IMG/VR virus record: IMGVR_UViG_3300023049_000005
Location: 1-64,000 of that record
Origin: a virus
Reading direction: 5' to 3' (one strand)
Length of the DNA stretch: 64,000 nucleotides
Below the pieces are notes generated by a model. It saw only the letters and a program-made list of their open reading frames with translations. It had not been told where the DNA came from and did no database searches. The stretch's first letter is position 1. Every line of letters starts with the position of its first letter. Positions 8,171 to 16,276 of the stretch are shown here, in pieces. Made by a program: the position numbers and the translations under genes.

Positions 8171-8178
8171 CAAATATA
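8171..8178 (-). promoter_or_regulatory. TAnnTTTG promoter (TATATTTG) abutting the ATP-grasp gene
   Basis: TATATTTG-TAGA-ATG on the minus strand. With only 4 nt between box and start codon, the transcript would begin at or next to the ATG. Confidence 0.6.
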
Positions 8179-8182
8179 ATAA

Positions 8183-8191
8183 AATATATAG
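8183..8191 (+). promoter_or_regulatory. Late-type box AATATATAG before the 229-aa leader gene
   Basis: The box ends 3 nt before the ATG at 8195, back to back with the TATATTTG promoter of the divergent gene. Confidence 0.45.
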
Positions 8192-8194
8192 TAT

Positions 8195-8884
8195 ATGAAC
8201 TATTTAAAACTATTTGAAAATTGGTATGATAATAGAACAATTAAAGGGAGGAAAGATTATTCTCAAATAAATTTAGATTGGTCTAAGTTCCTAAAAGATG
8301 TTGATTACACATTCGATATTATTAAACAAGTCAATCCTAGATTGGAAACTCAATGGATAGAGCCTTTTGGTAATTACCTGACATTAATAGAAGGCGGTGA
8401 ATTAGATGATTATCATGAGATAGAAACCATCGAAGAATACGAAAACAGTTATATAAAACAACCTATTAAAGATTATATAAAGTTATTTAAGAAAACCAAG
8501 GATCGAGGATATTTGGAGGTAACTAGGATATTGACTGTTGATGATTTAAGTGAAATTGATTTTAGTAAAATAGGTAAGTATTGGTCATTCTGCGATAACC
8601 CAAGTCAAAAATTTGATAATATCTACAAAAAACAATATATCAAATTAATAGCTAAAGCTAGATTAGATAGTATAGATTGGTTAAATAGTTTAGACAATTA
8701 TGTATATTATGGGGATGATGAATGTGAGATAACACTAAGAGAAGGCGCATCTATTTTCATTGAAAAGATGATAAACGATAAAAGAACTCCTAGTGATTAT
8801 AAGACTAAGAAGGATAATAAAACTTTTTATAATTTTACAGGAAATAAGGAAACTATCGATTTAAATAAGAAGGCTAAAATTTAA
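8195..8884 (+). CDS. Leader-bearing protein of unknown function (229 aa)
   Basis: The N-terminus MNYLKLFENWYDN belongs to the shared leader family, although the usual LxE/IxE cleavage site is not obvious. The rest is a soluble, acidic protein with many aromatic residues (WSKFLKDVDYTFDIIKQ; YWSFCDNPSQKFDNIYK) and no catalytic motif that I can name. Late in the protein EITLREGASIFIEKM could be part of a compact alpha/beta domain. Its end overlaps the convergent gene by 11 nt. Confidence 0.72.
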   Translation: MNYLKLFENWYDNRTIKGRKDYSQINLDWSKFLKDVDYTFDIIKQVNPRLETQWIEPFGNYLTLIEGGELDDYHEIETIEEYENSYIKQPIKDYIKLFKKTKDRGYLEVTRILTVDDLSEIDFSKIGKYWSFCDNPSQKFDNIYKKQYIKLIAKARLDSIDWLNSLDNYVYYGDDECEITLREGASIFIEKMINDKRTPSDYKTKKDNKTFYNFTGNKETIDLNKKAKI

Positions 8885-9581
8885 GATCTAATATAACCGA
8901 ATTATCTTGTTCTAATATATCTAAATAATATTCTATTATAAAAGTTTTACTATAGTAATCCATATCTGCTCTAACATAAATCCCCTTTATATCAAAATAA
9001 ACAGCAGGTGTTAATAATACTTGGTTAGGGTCTAATAAATTATTTTCATTAATAGTCAAATTAAAATCAGGTCTTTTCATATAATGATAAATATTCATAT
9101 CTACTTCAAGATAACTATATTTAATATAATTCAATTTCCCGTGTAATTCATTAATATTATTAATAGGTTCGACTTTAATATTCTGTAACATTTGTTGGAA
9201 TTGGGTATATAATTGTCTTTCAAAATCTCTTACAAGATATGGGATGTAGTCAATATTCATATCCATATTTAACTTTACGGTAAACTGATGACTATCTAAT
9301 CTATGTGTATGGATAATAGGAGCTATTACACCTATATAATCCTTATCTCGTGTAGCTATATTAAATACTTCCGCTTTCTTATTAGTATATTCACTCTCGT
9401 TTATATCATCTAATAACATATCTATTTCTATATCCCTTAATTTAGTAGTTCTTTCGGCTTGAGACTGTGTTTCTTCTTTTACTATCTTATGATAATGGAT
9501 AACATCTTTATTTCTAGGATAATCTACGAAATAATATTTCTCTCTTAAATATTTTTCTACTTCTTCTAATTCGTTATTCAT
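8874..9581 (-). CDS. Hypothetical protein (235 aa), end of the glycosyltransferase operon
   Basis: I do not recognise this protein. It starts with a charged helical part (MNNELEEVEKYLREKYYFVD), continues with a beta-rich middle (HRLDSHQFTVKLNMDMN), and ends in EYYLDILEQDNSVILDLKF. It overlaps the upstream glycosyltransferase-like gene by 4 nt (ATGA type), so all three genes from 11010 leftward are probably one transcript. A role in glycan modification is suggested only by position. Confidence 0.65.
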   Translation of the reverse strand: MNNELEEVEKYLREKYYFVDYPRNKDVIHYHKIVKEETQSQAERTTKLRDIEIDMLLDDINESEYTNKKAEVFNIATRDKDYIGVIAPIIHTHRLDSHQFTVKLNMDMNIDYIPYLVRDFERQLYTQFQQMLQNIKVEPINNINELHGKLNYIKYSYLEVDMNIYHYMKRPDFNLTINENNLLDPNQVLLTPAVYFDIKGIYVRADMDYYSKTFIIEYYLDILEQDNSVILDLKF

Positions 9582-10267
9582 TTAAATAGTAACTTTTTTA
9601 TCTCATCATTTTTAAGATACTTCTGTATCTGATGTACACCTAATGGGTCTTCGTAGAACATAGATTCTACTGCAAATCTCTTTTTAGTTTCTAATGGTAT
9701 GTCATCTTTGATAGCATTAGAGAAATACATATCTTCGAATTCGTAATCCTGTTCAATGTTCTCTATTATATCTACCATTTTACTTCTCTTCCTAAGAGAG
9801 AAACCGCCATTACCACCATTCTTAAAATCTTTTAGATCTTTATATCGTTTATCACGATAATCACCGTATGCCCAATACCAAGGTGCGCCTATATAATCAT
9901 AACTTAAAAATTCTTCTATACCACTTCTTAATACAAAGCTATCGTGTTGGAAAACTAAAATGTTTTCATATTCTATATCGTTCCAAAAGTGGATATCTTT
10001 AAATATTTTATTATAGTCTATGCTCTCAGGTATAATACTTTTTTCCACATCGTTTATACAATTCTTAGACACATGAGAACAGAAGTACCTTATAGGTAAA
10101 TTTAAATGATGTTTCACTGTGTCTGTAACCCAATCTAAATAATCGAGATTTCTCGTTTCTACGATGATAGCTAAACAGTTTAAATCAGAAGAATTAGGAT
10201 TATAATCCATTATAGGTTTATAGTCTGTTTCTTCTTTATATTTTTTTATCAAAGAATGATTAAACAT
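9578..10267 (-). CDS. DUF5672-type putative glycosyltransferase (229 aa)
   Basis: The sequence carries the DUF5672 signature: FQHDSFVLRSGIEEFLSYDYIGAPWYW (split here as FQHDSFVLRSGI and YDYIGAPWYW), then NGGNGGFSLRKRSKM, EDMYFS, and AVESMFYEDPLGVHQ. The family has a GT-A-like layout in which an acidic residue in the first block would bind the sugar-nucleotide metal ion. It probably transfers a sugar to a phage or host component. It is translationally coupled to the gene on each side. The acceptor cannot be read from the sequence. Confidence 0.78.
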   Translation of the reverse strand: MFNHSLIKKYKEETDYKPIMDYNPNSSDLNCLAIIVETRNLDYLDWVTDTVKHHLNLPIRYFCSHVSKNCINDVEKSIIPESIDYNKIFKDIHFWNDIEYENILVFQHDSFVLRSGIEEFLSYDYIGAPWYWAYGDYRDKRYKDLKDFKNGGNGGFSLRKRSKMVDIIENIEQDYEFEDMYFSNAIKDDIPLETKKRFAVESMFYEDPLGVHQIQKYLKNDEIKKLLFK

Positions 10268-11010
10268 TATGGTATCATTAATTCTCTTTCAGTGTATTTG
10301 TGTATATTAGAAGATTTCTTAGTATTAGAAATAGCATATTTATATAAACTCTGTGGTTCTGCTTCCATTACCTTTTCTAAATGTTTACTACTTCTAGCTG
10401 AATCTTCATCTGAAATCTTTGGTTTATCAGTATCAAATACATATGTTTTAATTCCATTTACCTTACCTGATGAAATCAAGTTAGTGTTTTTCTTATCTTG
10501 TAATACATAAAGGTCTTCACTGAATACACTTTCGTCCCATGTTCCTACCTTATATAAATCATCGTATTTATAATAAACAATACCATGTGATGCCTTTTCT
10601 TCGCCTTTTAAATCCGCAGGTAGTTCTTTTTTATCAGTTTGTTGTTGATTTAAATAAACAACTTCGTCTTGTAGATATAAACAACCGTGATCTGTATTCT
10701 TTTGAATAACTGCCATAATTGTTTTGATGGTCGGCACAAGAGACATCTCACCAAAAAATAATTTATCAGTACTTGTGTTTCTCGTTCCTATATTATATAA
10801 CCAACCTAAGTTCCACTTTTTACTTTCTACGAAAACGTGTTTACATTTCATATCCTGATTCTTTAAGAAAGAGTGTTTTCCTGTTTCCACAACGATAATT
10901 TCTATCATTGGATTCTGTAATAATATATTGATATTATATTTAAGAGCATTTAAGTTCCTTCTACTATGTGAATAAGGAATTATATAACTGCATATGTAAC
11001 TAGTTTTCAT
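10267..11010 (-). CDS. GT-A family glycosyltransferase-like protein (247 aa)
   Basis: The N-terminal half resembles a GT2/GT27-type nucleotide-sugar domain: YIIPYSHSRRNLNALKYNI, IEIIVVETGKHSF, WNLGWLYNIGTRNTSTDKLF, then a FGEMSLVP segment at the place where these enzymes carry a metal-binding acidic motif. A later VGTWDESVFSEDLYV matches the acceptor-site block (G-x-D-E-x-F-x-x-ED). It heads the three-gene operon and shares one base with the next gene. A strong terminator just upstream separates it from Hsp20. Confidence 0.72.
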   Translation of the reverse strand: MKTSYICSYIIPYSHSRRNLNALKYNINILLQNPMIEIIVVETGKHSFLKNQDMKCKHVFVESKKWNLGWLYNIGTRNTSTDKLFFGEMSLVPTIKTIMAVIQKNTDHGCLYLQDEVVYLNQQQTDKKELPADLKGEEKASHGIVYYKYDDLYKVGTWDESVFSEDLYVLQDKKNTNLISSGKVNGIKTYVFDTDKPKISDEDSARSSKHLEKVMEAEPQSLYKYAISNTKKSSNIHKYTERELMIP

Positions 11011-11060
11011 AGAGTAATTTCTTTTTCTTTTATATAGTTTTTATACACTTTTGTTTAAAT

Positions 11061-11092
11061 AAAAAAAGTGCAGCACCTGCTGCACTTTTTCA
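11061..11092 (-). terminator. Strong hairpin terminator, probably bidirectional
   Basis: An uninterrupted inverted repeat pairs AAAAAGTGCAGCA (11063-11075) with TGCTGCACTTTTT (11078-11090). The GC-rich core GTGCAGCA is flanked by A and T runs on both sides. It lies after the hsp20 stop (minus strand) and before the glycosyltransferase start, so its main role is to end hsp20 transcription. Confidence 0.88.
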
Positions 11093-11111
11093 GATGAAAT
11101 TAAAGGAAAAT

Positions 11112-11492
11112 TTAGCTGACTGTAATTAATTTTTTATTTGAGACTTTTTCCCTTTTTGGTAAATTGATAGAAAGGATACCGTCTTCCATTTTACAACTAA
11201 TTTCATCCTGATTAATATCACCACTTAGACGCATTTGTTTTCTGAAGTCTTCGTAATACCAACTATTTTCTTCTTTTTCTTCATTTTCTGATATTATCTT
11301 TAAATATCCATCCTCTATTTCTATTTTGATATCTTCTTTCGATACACCTGCTAGTATCATTTCATATAAGTAATGGTCTTCGTTTTCAATAAAGTTTGTT
11401 TCTTTCTTAGGTATTTGTCCACCAAAGAAATCTCTTGTGAATGGCTCAAAGTCCATTAATTCATTTAATAAATCTTTTCTAATCGTTAACAT
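11112..11492 (-). CDS. Small heat-shock protein (Hsp20/alpha-crystallin family)
   Basis: The 126-residue product is a holdase that would bind unfolding proteins without ATP. The alpha-crystallin domain runs from about residue 37 to the end, with EDHYLYEMILAGVSKEDIKIEI, DGYLKIISENEE, and the signature DEISCKMEDGILSINLPKRE. The N-terminal arm is short and the C-terminal I-x-V-type tail is LITVS. I preferred the ATG at 11492 to a TTG three codons earlier. With DnaK, ClpP and ClpS it forms the proteostasis set of this phage. Confidence 0.92.
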   Translation of the reverse strand: MLTIRKDLLNELMDFEPFTRDFFGGQIPKKETNFIENEDHYLYEMILAGVSKEDIKIEIEDGYLKIISENEEKEENSWYYEDFRKQMRLSGDINQDEISCKMEDGILSINLPKREKVSNKKLITVS

Positions 11493-11521
11493 AATTCTCA
11501 ATTATTTTTTTTTTCTGTTAA

Positions 11522-11590
11522 TCACTTAACTACTTAATAGTAAGCAAATTAGATACCAATAGATATTAAGTGACATTATGGCACTATGTC
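11522..11590. promoter_or_regulatory. Inverted repeats between hsp20 and dam
   Basis: The intergenic region holds TCACTTAA (11522-11529) and its complement TTAAGTGA (11566-11573). A second, overlapping pair GACAT...ATGTC spans about 11572-11590. These could be operators or mRNA structures controlling the divergent hsp20 and dam genes. No function can be proved from the sequence. Confidence 0.35.
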
Positions 11591-11682
11591 TGCAATATTT
11601 TCATGTAGATATAAATAATTAAATGAAATAACTCAAAACTTTATACTAATAAATCTATATAAAAGAAAATATAAACCAATTA

Positions 11683-12540
11683 ATGAAACCAATTTATAAA
11701 TGGACAGGTGGAAAAAGAAAAGAGATTGATATAATCAGAGAATACACACCACAATATATTAAAGAAGAAAAAGAATATACTTTCATAGAACCATTTTTTG
11801 GTGGCGGTGCTGTGTATTGGAATTTAGAAAACAATGATAATATCATAAATGATGTTGATACCGAAGTAATAAATTTTCTTAATACTATAAAATCTAATCC
11901 CAACGAAGTATCTAAAGTATTAGATCAGTTAAGTAAAGATATAGCAATCATAACAACAAGAGAAAAAAACGAAGAATTATCTATATCAGAAGCAAAAACC
12001 GAAAGAGGTAAATATTTCTATGAGTGGAGAAATAAAGATAGAGACGGTGGAATGACTAACTTATCTGAAATAGAACGTGCTATTCGATTTTATATAGTGA
12101 ATCAGTTATCATTTAATGGTATGAGAAGATTTAATAATAAGGGAGAATTCAATGTACCTTATGGTAATTATAAAACATTTAATAGACAATACACGGAAGA
12201 TCATATTTCTTTATTACATAATACTACAATAAACTGTGGTGATTATAGAGATATTATTAAAAAGACTGATAAAGATACTTTTGTGTTTATTGATCCTCCT
12301 TATACAAGAGAATTTAATGAATATAGCCACGGCAATTCTTTTGGCAATAAAGAACAAATGGAGCTTTGTGATTTATTCAAGAGTTCAGATTGTGATATAA
12401 TGATCGTAATCAATAAAGATGATTTCACGACTGAATTATATGACGGATATATTAAGGATGTATATGAATTAAAATACTCCACTAATATCAAGAATAGATT
12501 CTCGAATACAGTGGAGCATTTAATGATCACTAATTACTAA
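11683..12540 (+). CDS. dam: DNA adenine methyltransferase (Dam/D12 class)
   Basis: This enzyme methylates adenine N6 in a short DNA site with AdoMet. It has the D12-class order: KWTGGKRKEI near the N-terminus, the AdoMet motif FIEPFFGGGAVYWN, a central target-recognition region with NQLSFNGMRRFNNKGEFNVP, and the catalytic DPPYT late in the protein. At 285 aa it is full length. GATC specificity is typical of the family but is not proved here. It is flanked by convergent ParB-like genes and could protect phage DNA from restriction. Confidence 0.93.
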   Translation: MKPIYKWTGGKRKEIDIIREYTPQYIKEEKEYTFIEPFFGGGAVYWNLENNDNIINDVDTEVINFLNTIKSNPNEVSKVLDQLSKDIAIITTREKNEELSISEAKTERGKYFYEWRNKDRDGGMTNLSEIERAIRFYIVNQLSFNGMRRFNNKGEFNVPYGNYKTFNRQYTEDHISLLHNTTINCGDYRDIIKKTDKDTFVFIDPPYTREFNEYSHGNSFGNKEQMELCDLFKSSDCDIMIVINKDDFTTELYDGYIKDVYELKYSTNIKNRFSNTVEHLMITNY

Positions 12541-12549
12541 AAATTGGTA

Positions 12550-13533
12550 CTATTTCACTAGTTTGAATTTTTTGCCTTCCTTAGCAGCAACAGTATTATA
12601 AAATTCTAGTAGAGCTTTTACAATATGTTTTACTTTTTTACCATCAAGGAAATCTTTGCTTTCCAATTCGTTAATCACACTCTTTTTAGTAAGCATTTTT
12701 TCGAAAATTCTACGCTCATAATTTTCATATGAATAGAGGTTAACAACGGCTCTTTGGAAATATCTATTTCTAACTGTTTTTCCTGAGAGTTTTTTAGGTA
12801 AATCCATAAGCATCCAATCTAGAAAATCAATTACTTCCTTTTCAGATCTAACAAATCTTAGATCCCCGTTGTTAAAAGGTTTGTGTATAGTAGCTGCACT
12901 AAACGCCTTATGACCCGTGATGAGCATTCTGAGTTCATTGTGCTGAATACTCTTGTACTGTATAAGCTTTTTGTTATTATACCTGTCGTATATCTTTTTA
13001 TACTTAGTATAAGTATTACCTTTCTTAGTACCACTTTTCTCTTGTTGAACAAAGTGTTTTAAGTAGCCGTTCACATCCCAAGGTTTACCTTGTTGTATCG
13101 CAGCTAGATCAGCTTCTGTTACATTTTTACTAATGAAGAAATAAACAGGAAGTTCTAAGGCTGCTCTTGCTGCAAGTCTATGTTGTCCGTCCATCACACG
13201 CAAATCAGAATCCATCATAAAGGGAATATCTAAGTCTTTCCCATTATCGGAAATTTCTTTCTTCCACCATTCGATTTGTTTTCGATTCTTGTCACGGTTT
13301 GATTCGACTATACTAAACGAATCATAACTCTTTGTCTTGAAAATGATATTCTCAATTCCTACATCCATTCCCTTAGCTTTCATTTTAGCTAAAGTCTCTA
13401 GATATCCTGATTCTTCCATCTTAGTCAAGAACTGCGCAATAAGTTCATTCTTATACATTTCTACTGCAAGTGATTGGTTTCTACTCGTAGCCTTTTTTGC
13501 TACTTTTTTCTTTGGGGTTGCTATACTAGCCAT
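12550..13533 (-). CDS. ParB/DGQHR-motif protein, paralogue A (327 aa)
   Basis: A basic, low-complexity N-terminus (TPKKKVAKKATSRN) precedes a ParB-N-like domain containing ESNRDKNRKQIEWW, IPFMMDSDLRVMDGQHRLAA and ELPVYFFISKNV. D-G-Q-H-R is the signature of ParB/Srx-type and DndB-like proteins, which use nucleotides or act on DNA. The C-terminal half, with HNELRMLITGHKAFSAATI and RNRYFQRAVVNLYSY, is shared with the neighbouring paralogue. The two genes are 21 nt apart and co-oriented, so they arose by tandem duplication. The biochemical role is unknown. Confidence 0.75.
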   Translation of the reverse strand: MASIATPKKKVAKKATSRNQSLAVEMYKNELIAQFLTKMEESGYLETLAKMKAKGMDVGIENIIFKTKSYDSFSIVESNRDKNRKQIEWWKKEISDNGKDLDIPFMMDSDLRVMDGQHRLAARAALELPVYFFISKNVTEADLAAIQQGKPWDVNGYLKHFVQQEKSGTKKGNTYTKYKKIYDRYNNKKLIQYKSIQHNELRMLITGHKAFSAATIHKPFNNGDLRFVRSEKEVIDFLDWMLMDLPKKLSGKTVRNRYFQRAVVNLYSYENYERRIFEKMLTKKSVINELESKDFLDGKKVKHIVKALLEFYNTVAAKEGKKFKLVK

Positions 13534-13554
13534 AATATACTTATTTAGGTTAAA

Positions 13555-14442
13555 TTATTTATTTTTACTAAGGATGTATTTCTTTCCTTTCTTTTTCGCT
13601 ACTTCGTTATAGAAGTCCAATACTTTTGTTACTTTATCTTCTGCTTTTGCTTTCTTGATAAAATCAAATTCTTCTAAACTATTTGCGTATTTCTTTATCG
13701 AAATCATTTTCTCGAAGATATCTTTATCAAAATTATCATATGAGTATAAATTAACGACTGCTCTTTGGAAGTATCTATCCCTTACTAAATCACCTTTTAA
13801 TTTAGTTGGTATAAAATAGAACATCCACTCCAAAAACTGATTCACTTCCTCGTATGATCTGACGAATTTCATATCACCTCTCTCAAACGGAGCTTTGATA
13901 CTCTTGCTACTAAATGCAGCATGTCCCATCACAATCATTCTAAGTTCGTTGTGGTTGATCCACCTCTTTGCCTTTTGATTAAACTTATCATAGATTACCT
14001 TATATTTTTTATATGCGGTATTTCCTTTTTTGGTGAAATACTTCAGGTAATCTTTAATTGTCCATTTGTTCCCTTTCTGTAGATCAGCAATATGCTCTTT
14101 TTTGATATTTCTGCTGATATAAAACAAAATAGGTAAACCTAATTTTTTTCTACCACCAAATCTATGTTGTCCCTCAAGTATATTCATGTTTTCGTCAACA
14201 ATAATTGGGATGTCTAAATCCTTTTTCTTTTCCCCTATTTCTACGACCCACCTTTCTACTGCTTTCGTATCGATATCTCTGTTTTCGGGAAGAAAACTAA
14301 AAGCATCATAATTGAAAGTCTGAAAATGAAAGTTATTAATTTTCATATCAGGTGTTTTACTGAGTACGTCAATTAAAAATTCGTCATTGATATTTATTGA
14401 AAATGACTTTTGTTCTTTTGTTGCTATTTTTTGTTTACACAT
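13555..14442 (-). CDS. ParB/DGQHR-motif protein, paralogue B (295 aa)
   Basis: This is clearly homologous to the gene that follows it, with the same blocks: PENRDIDTKAVERWV, VDENMNILEGQHRFGGRK, HNELRMIVMGHAAFSS and RDRYFQRAVVNLYSYDN. The signature here is EGQHR instead of DGQHR, so the first catalytic or nucleotide-binding acid is conservatively changed. It lacks the long basic N-terminal tail of its partner. A TATATTTG box 35 nt upstream of the ATG probably drives both genes. Confidence 0.75.
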   Translation of the reverse strand: MCKQKIATKEQKSFSININDEFLIDVLSKTPDMKINNFHFQTFNYDAFSFLPENRDIDTKAVERWVVEIGEKKKDLDIPIIVDENMNILEGQHRFGGRKKLGLPILFYISRNIKKEHIADLQKGNKWTIKDYLKYFTKKGNTAYKKYKVIYDKFNQKAKRWINHNELRMIVMGHAAFSSKSIKAPFERGDMKFVRSYEEVNQFLEWMFYFIPTKLKGDLVRDRYFQRAVVNLYSYDNFDKDIFEKMISIKKYANSLEEFDFIKKAKAEDKVTKVLDFYNEVAKKKGKKYILSKNK

Positions 14443-14477
14443 GGTGTTATATTTATGTTTAAAATTAGATTAGATTA

Positions 14478-14485
14478 CAAATATA
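14478..14485 (-). promoter_or_regulatory. TAnnTTTG promoter (TATATTTG) of the ParB-like pair
   Basis: An exact -7 box match on the minus strand, 35 nt upstream of the ATG at 14442. Confidence 0.55.
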
Positions 14486-14492
14486 TTAAAAA

Positions 14493-15140
14493 TTATTTGA
14501 TGTTGTATTTTTTGAAAATTTTATTTAAAATAATTTCCAATTCGATATTAGTGTTTACCCAAGACATGATGCTACTATAATTTAGACCAATTCTTTTTGA
14601 GAAATCAAGACCGCCCACTATCTCTAGGTTAGTGTTTCTTTTTTGGTTCAGGTTTAATTTACAAGAACCCTTTGCTTTACCACTAGTAGTTTCTAATGAA
14701 ACTATCATGGCTTTGGATTTAAAAGGTAAGTTAGTTTGTATTTTTAACATTTCCGTTAATTTATGATAAATACCATAAATATTTGTAGTATCTATGTTAC
14801 TAATATCCTTTCTCAGTTCAACGAAATATACTATATCCCTTTCTATAAAAATAGCATTACATATCTTCCTACTACCGTCATTTAAAAACACATCTACTTT
14901 ACTTTGGAAAAGGTTTTTACCATCACGATCAATATAAGGAAAGGAATTTTTAATTTGAGTTAACGAAGTAGAATTATCCTGTATAATAAGTTTAGTATTT
15001 TTACTTTGATTATCTTCGATTTGATTATATAAATAATGTTCAAATCGATATCCCTTATTTATGTTATTTTTATGACACTCGGTATGTATTTCTTCCGTTA
15101 ATTCAAGTATGTCTTCTTTGATAATAGTATATTTATCCAT
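14493..15140 (-). CDS. Hypothetical protein, possible PD-(D/E)xK-type nuclease (215 aa)
   Basis: The central part reads GYRFEHYLYNQIED, then a strand with KVDVFLNDGSRKICNAIF, then DIVYFVELRKDIS. This is reminiscent of the helix-strand-strand core of PD-(D/E)xK nucleases, with an acidic residue before ExK-like ELR. A basic, glycine-containing stretch (TSGKAKGSCKLNLNQKRN) follows. The assignment is weak, because ELR in place of E-x-K is atypical. It sits next to the ParB-like pair and Dam, a neighbourhood concerned with DNA. Confidence 0.4.
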   Translation of the reverse strand: MDKYTIIKEDILELTEEIHTECHKNNINKGYRFEHYLYNQIEDNQSKNTKLIIQDNSTSLTQIKNSFPYIDRDGKNLFQSKVDVFLNDGSRKICNAIFIERDIVYFVELRKDISNIDTTNIYGIYHKLTEMLKIQTNLPFKSKAMIVSLETTSGKAKGSCKLNLNQKRNTNLEIVGGLDFSKRIGLNYSSIMSWVNTNIELEIILNKIFKKYNIK

Positions 15141-15162
15141 ATTTTTATAAATTCAATTTCGA

Positions 15163-15170
15163 CAAATGTA
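15163..15170 (-). promoter_or_regulatory. TAnnTTTG promoter (TACATTTG) of the 215-aa gene
   Basis: TACATTTG on the minus strand, 22 nt upstream of the ATG at 15140. It is divergent from the TATATTTG box at 15213. Confidence 0.55.
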
Positions 15171-15212
15171 ATAATAATTTTTACAATATTCCATAAAAAT
15201 AAAAAAAAGTTG

Positions 15213-15220
15213 TATATTTG
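15213..15220 (+). promoter_or_regulatory. TAnnTTTG promoter (TATATTTG) abutting the 195-aa gene
   Basis: TATATTTG-TCAT-ATG: 4 nt separate the box from the start codon at 15225, so a leaderless transcript is expected. Confidence 0.6.
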
Positions 15221-15224
15221 TCAT

Positions 15225-15812
15225 ATGAAATTAGACATAGGTAAGACATACGTAGCTTTTCGGATAAAAAAAGATAAACCATTGGCGTTCGGTTTTTATA
15301 TTAAACCTGCTTATTATAGTGAATGGGAGAAGGGAGAAGAATGGATAAGTTTTATAGAAACTAATATATTAGATAATATCAAAGATATTAAAGTGGATGT
15401 TCAAGAAGATTATCTAATTAAACAAATCCGAAGTAGGACTACGGGTGAATATGTAATGGATTATAAAGATCTTGATAAAAAATTAGAAAATAAAATAGGT
15501 GACCTATTTTATTCATTTAGAGAACAACTTGATCTTGATTTTAATGGTGATGAGACTTTGTTTTTTAGATATAAAGGTTGGAATGTAGAATATCATACAC
15601 CTAAAGAATATATATCTAATTTCTATAAAGGTGATTATTTTGATAATAATTTTTTCTGTATTCCGTTAGATGTTGCTAAAAAAGACTATCCTTTTATGTT
15701 TATTTCTGATTATAATTCATCGGAAGAAGGGGCGTTACCATTTTTAAATGAAAACAATAGGAAGTTTATAGTAAGAGATTATAAGATTAAACAAGTATTA
15801 GACCTCTGTTAA
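15225..15812 (+). CDS. Hypothetical protein (195 aa)
   Basis: The product starts MKLDIGKTYVAFRIKKDKP. It is a soluble protein with many aromatic and acidic residues (DYLIKQIRSRTTGEYVMDYK; FFRYKGWNVEYHTPKEY) and no domain that I recognise. I took the ATG at 15225 because a longer frame would begin on a TTG that is part of the promoter box. It stands alone between two leftward transcription units. Confidence 0.68.
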   Translation: MKLDIGKTYVAFRIKKDKPLAFGFYIKPAYYSEWEKGEEWISFIETNILDNIKDIKVDVQEDYLIKQIRSRTTGEYVMDYKDLDKKLENKIGDLFYSFREQLDLDFNGDETLFFRYKGWNVEYHTPKEYISNFYKGDYFDNNFFCIPLDVAKKDYPFMFISDYNSSEEGALPFLNENNRKFIVRDYKIKQVLDLC

Positions 15813-15814
15813 TA

Positions 15815-16276
15815 TTAAATGACCCTTAACCGAGTAGTATCTACCCATATAGAGTAATATAACTTACCTGTTTCTATGTTATGTGATACGTTAGTCACCA
15901 AGAAAACCTCATAAGAAACTTCATCGAACGTAAAATTTACTTTTATATTCTCTTTATCTACCTTTTCTACATGTGTTATAACTTCATCATTTAAGTTAGT
16001 AATGAATAGTTCTAAATCATCAGTAATTTTATTCACATTACTCATAGGGTAGTAATATATATCTGATAAACCATCTGATAATGATAAAGCTGAACTCATG
16101 GTTGAACTCATGGTTGAACTCATGGTTGAACTCATGGTTGAACTCAACGTAATGCCTATAGATTCCGTACTTAATGTTAAACTACTATTTGTAGTTTGTA
16201 TTATATTTAGGAACTCAGTACGTATAATGAAGAATCTTTCTTCGACACCTGCTATTACATCTACATTAACACTCAT
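15815..16276 (-). CDS. Hypothetical protein with a Ser-Thr-Met-Ser tandem repeat (153 aa)
   Basis: The protein has a helical start (MSVNVDVIAGVEERFFIIR), then a low-complexity block near residues 45-65 in which S-S-T-M is repeated four times. A beta-rich C-terminal half follows, with VSYEVFLVTNVSHNIETGKL. The repeat is encoded by a 12-bp tandem DNA repeat and could change in copy number without shifting the frame. Function is unknown. It overlaps the upstream 88-aa gene by one base. Confidence 0.65.
   Translation of the reverse strand: MSVNVDVIAGVEERFFIIRTEFLNIIQTTNSSLTLSTESIGITLSSTMSSTMSSTMSSTMSSALSLSDGLSDIYYYPMSNVNKITDDLELFITNLNDEVITHVEKVDKENIKVNFTFDEVSYEVFLVTNVSHNIETGKLYYSIWVDTTRLRVI
16091..16146. 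repeat. 12-bp tandem repeat, 4.7 copies
   Basis: The unit TGAACTCATGGT occurs four times without change (16091-16102, 16103-16114, 16115-16126, 16127-16138), then as a partial TGAACTCA. It lies inside the 153-aa gene and encodes S-S-T-M units. The perfect identity implies a recent expansion by slippage. Confidence 0.95.

Noticed and set aside
15210-15224. TTG start giving five extra residues (MYICH...)
   Set aside because: The codons are part of the TATATTTG promoter box; the ATG at 15225 is preferred. The same reasoning removes the TTG starts at 57749 and 1474.
16091-16146. Possible CRISPR-like repeat
   Set aside because: The units are contiguous 12-mers without spacers and lie inside a coding frame. 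No CRISPR array or cas gene is seen in the window.
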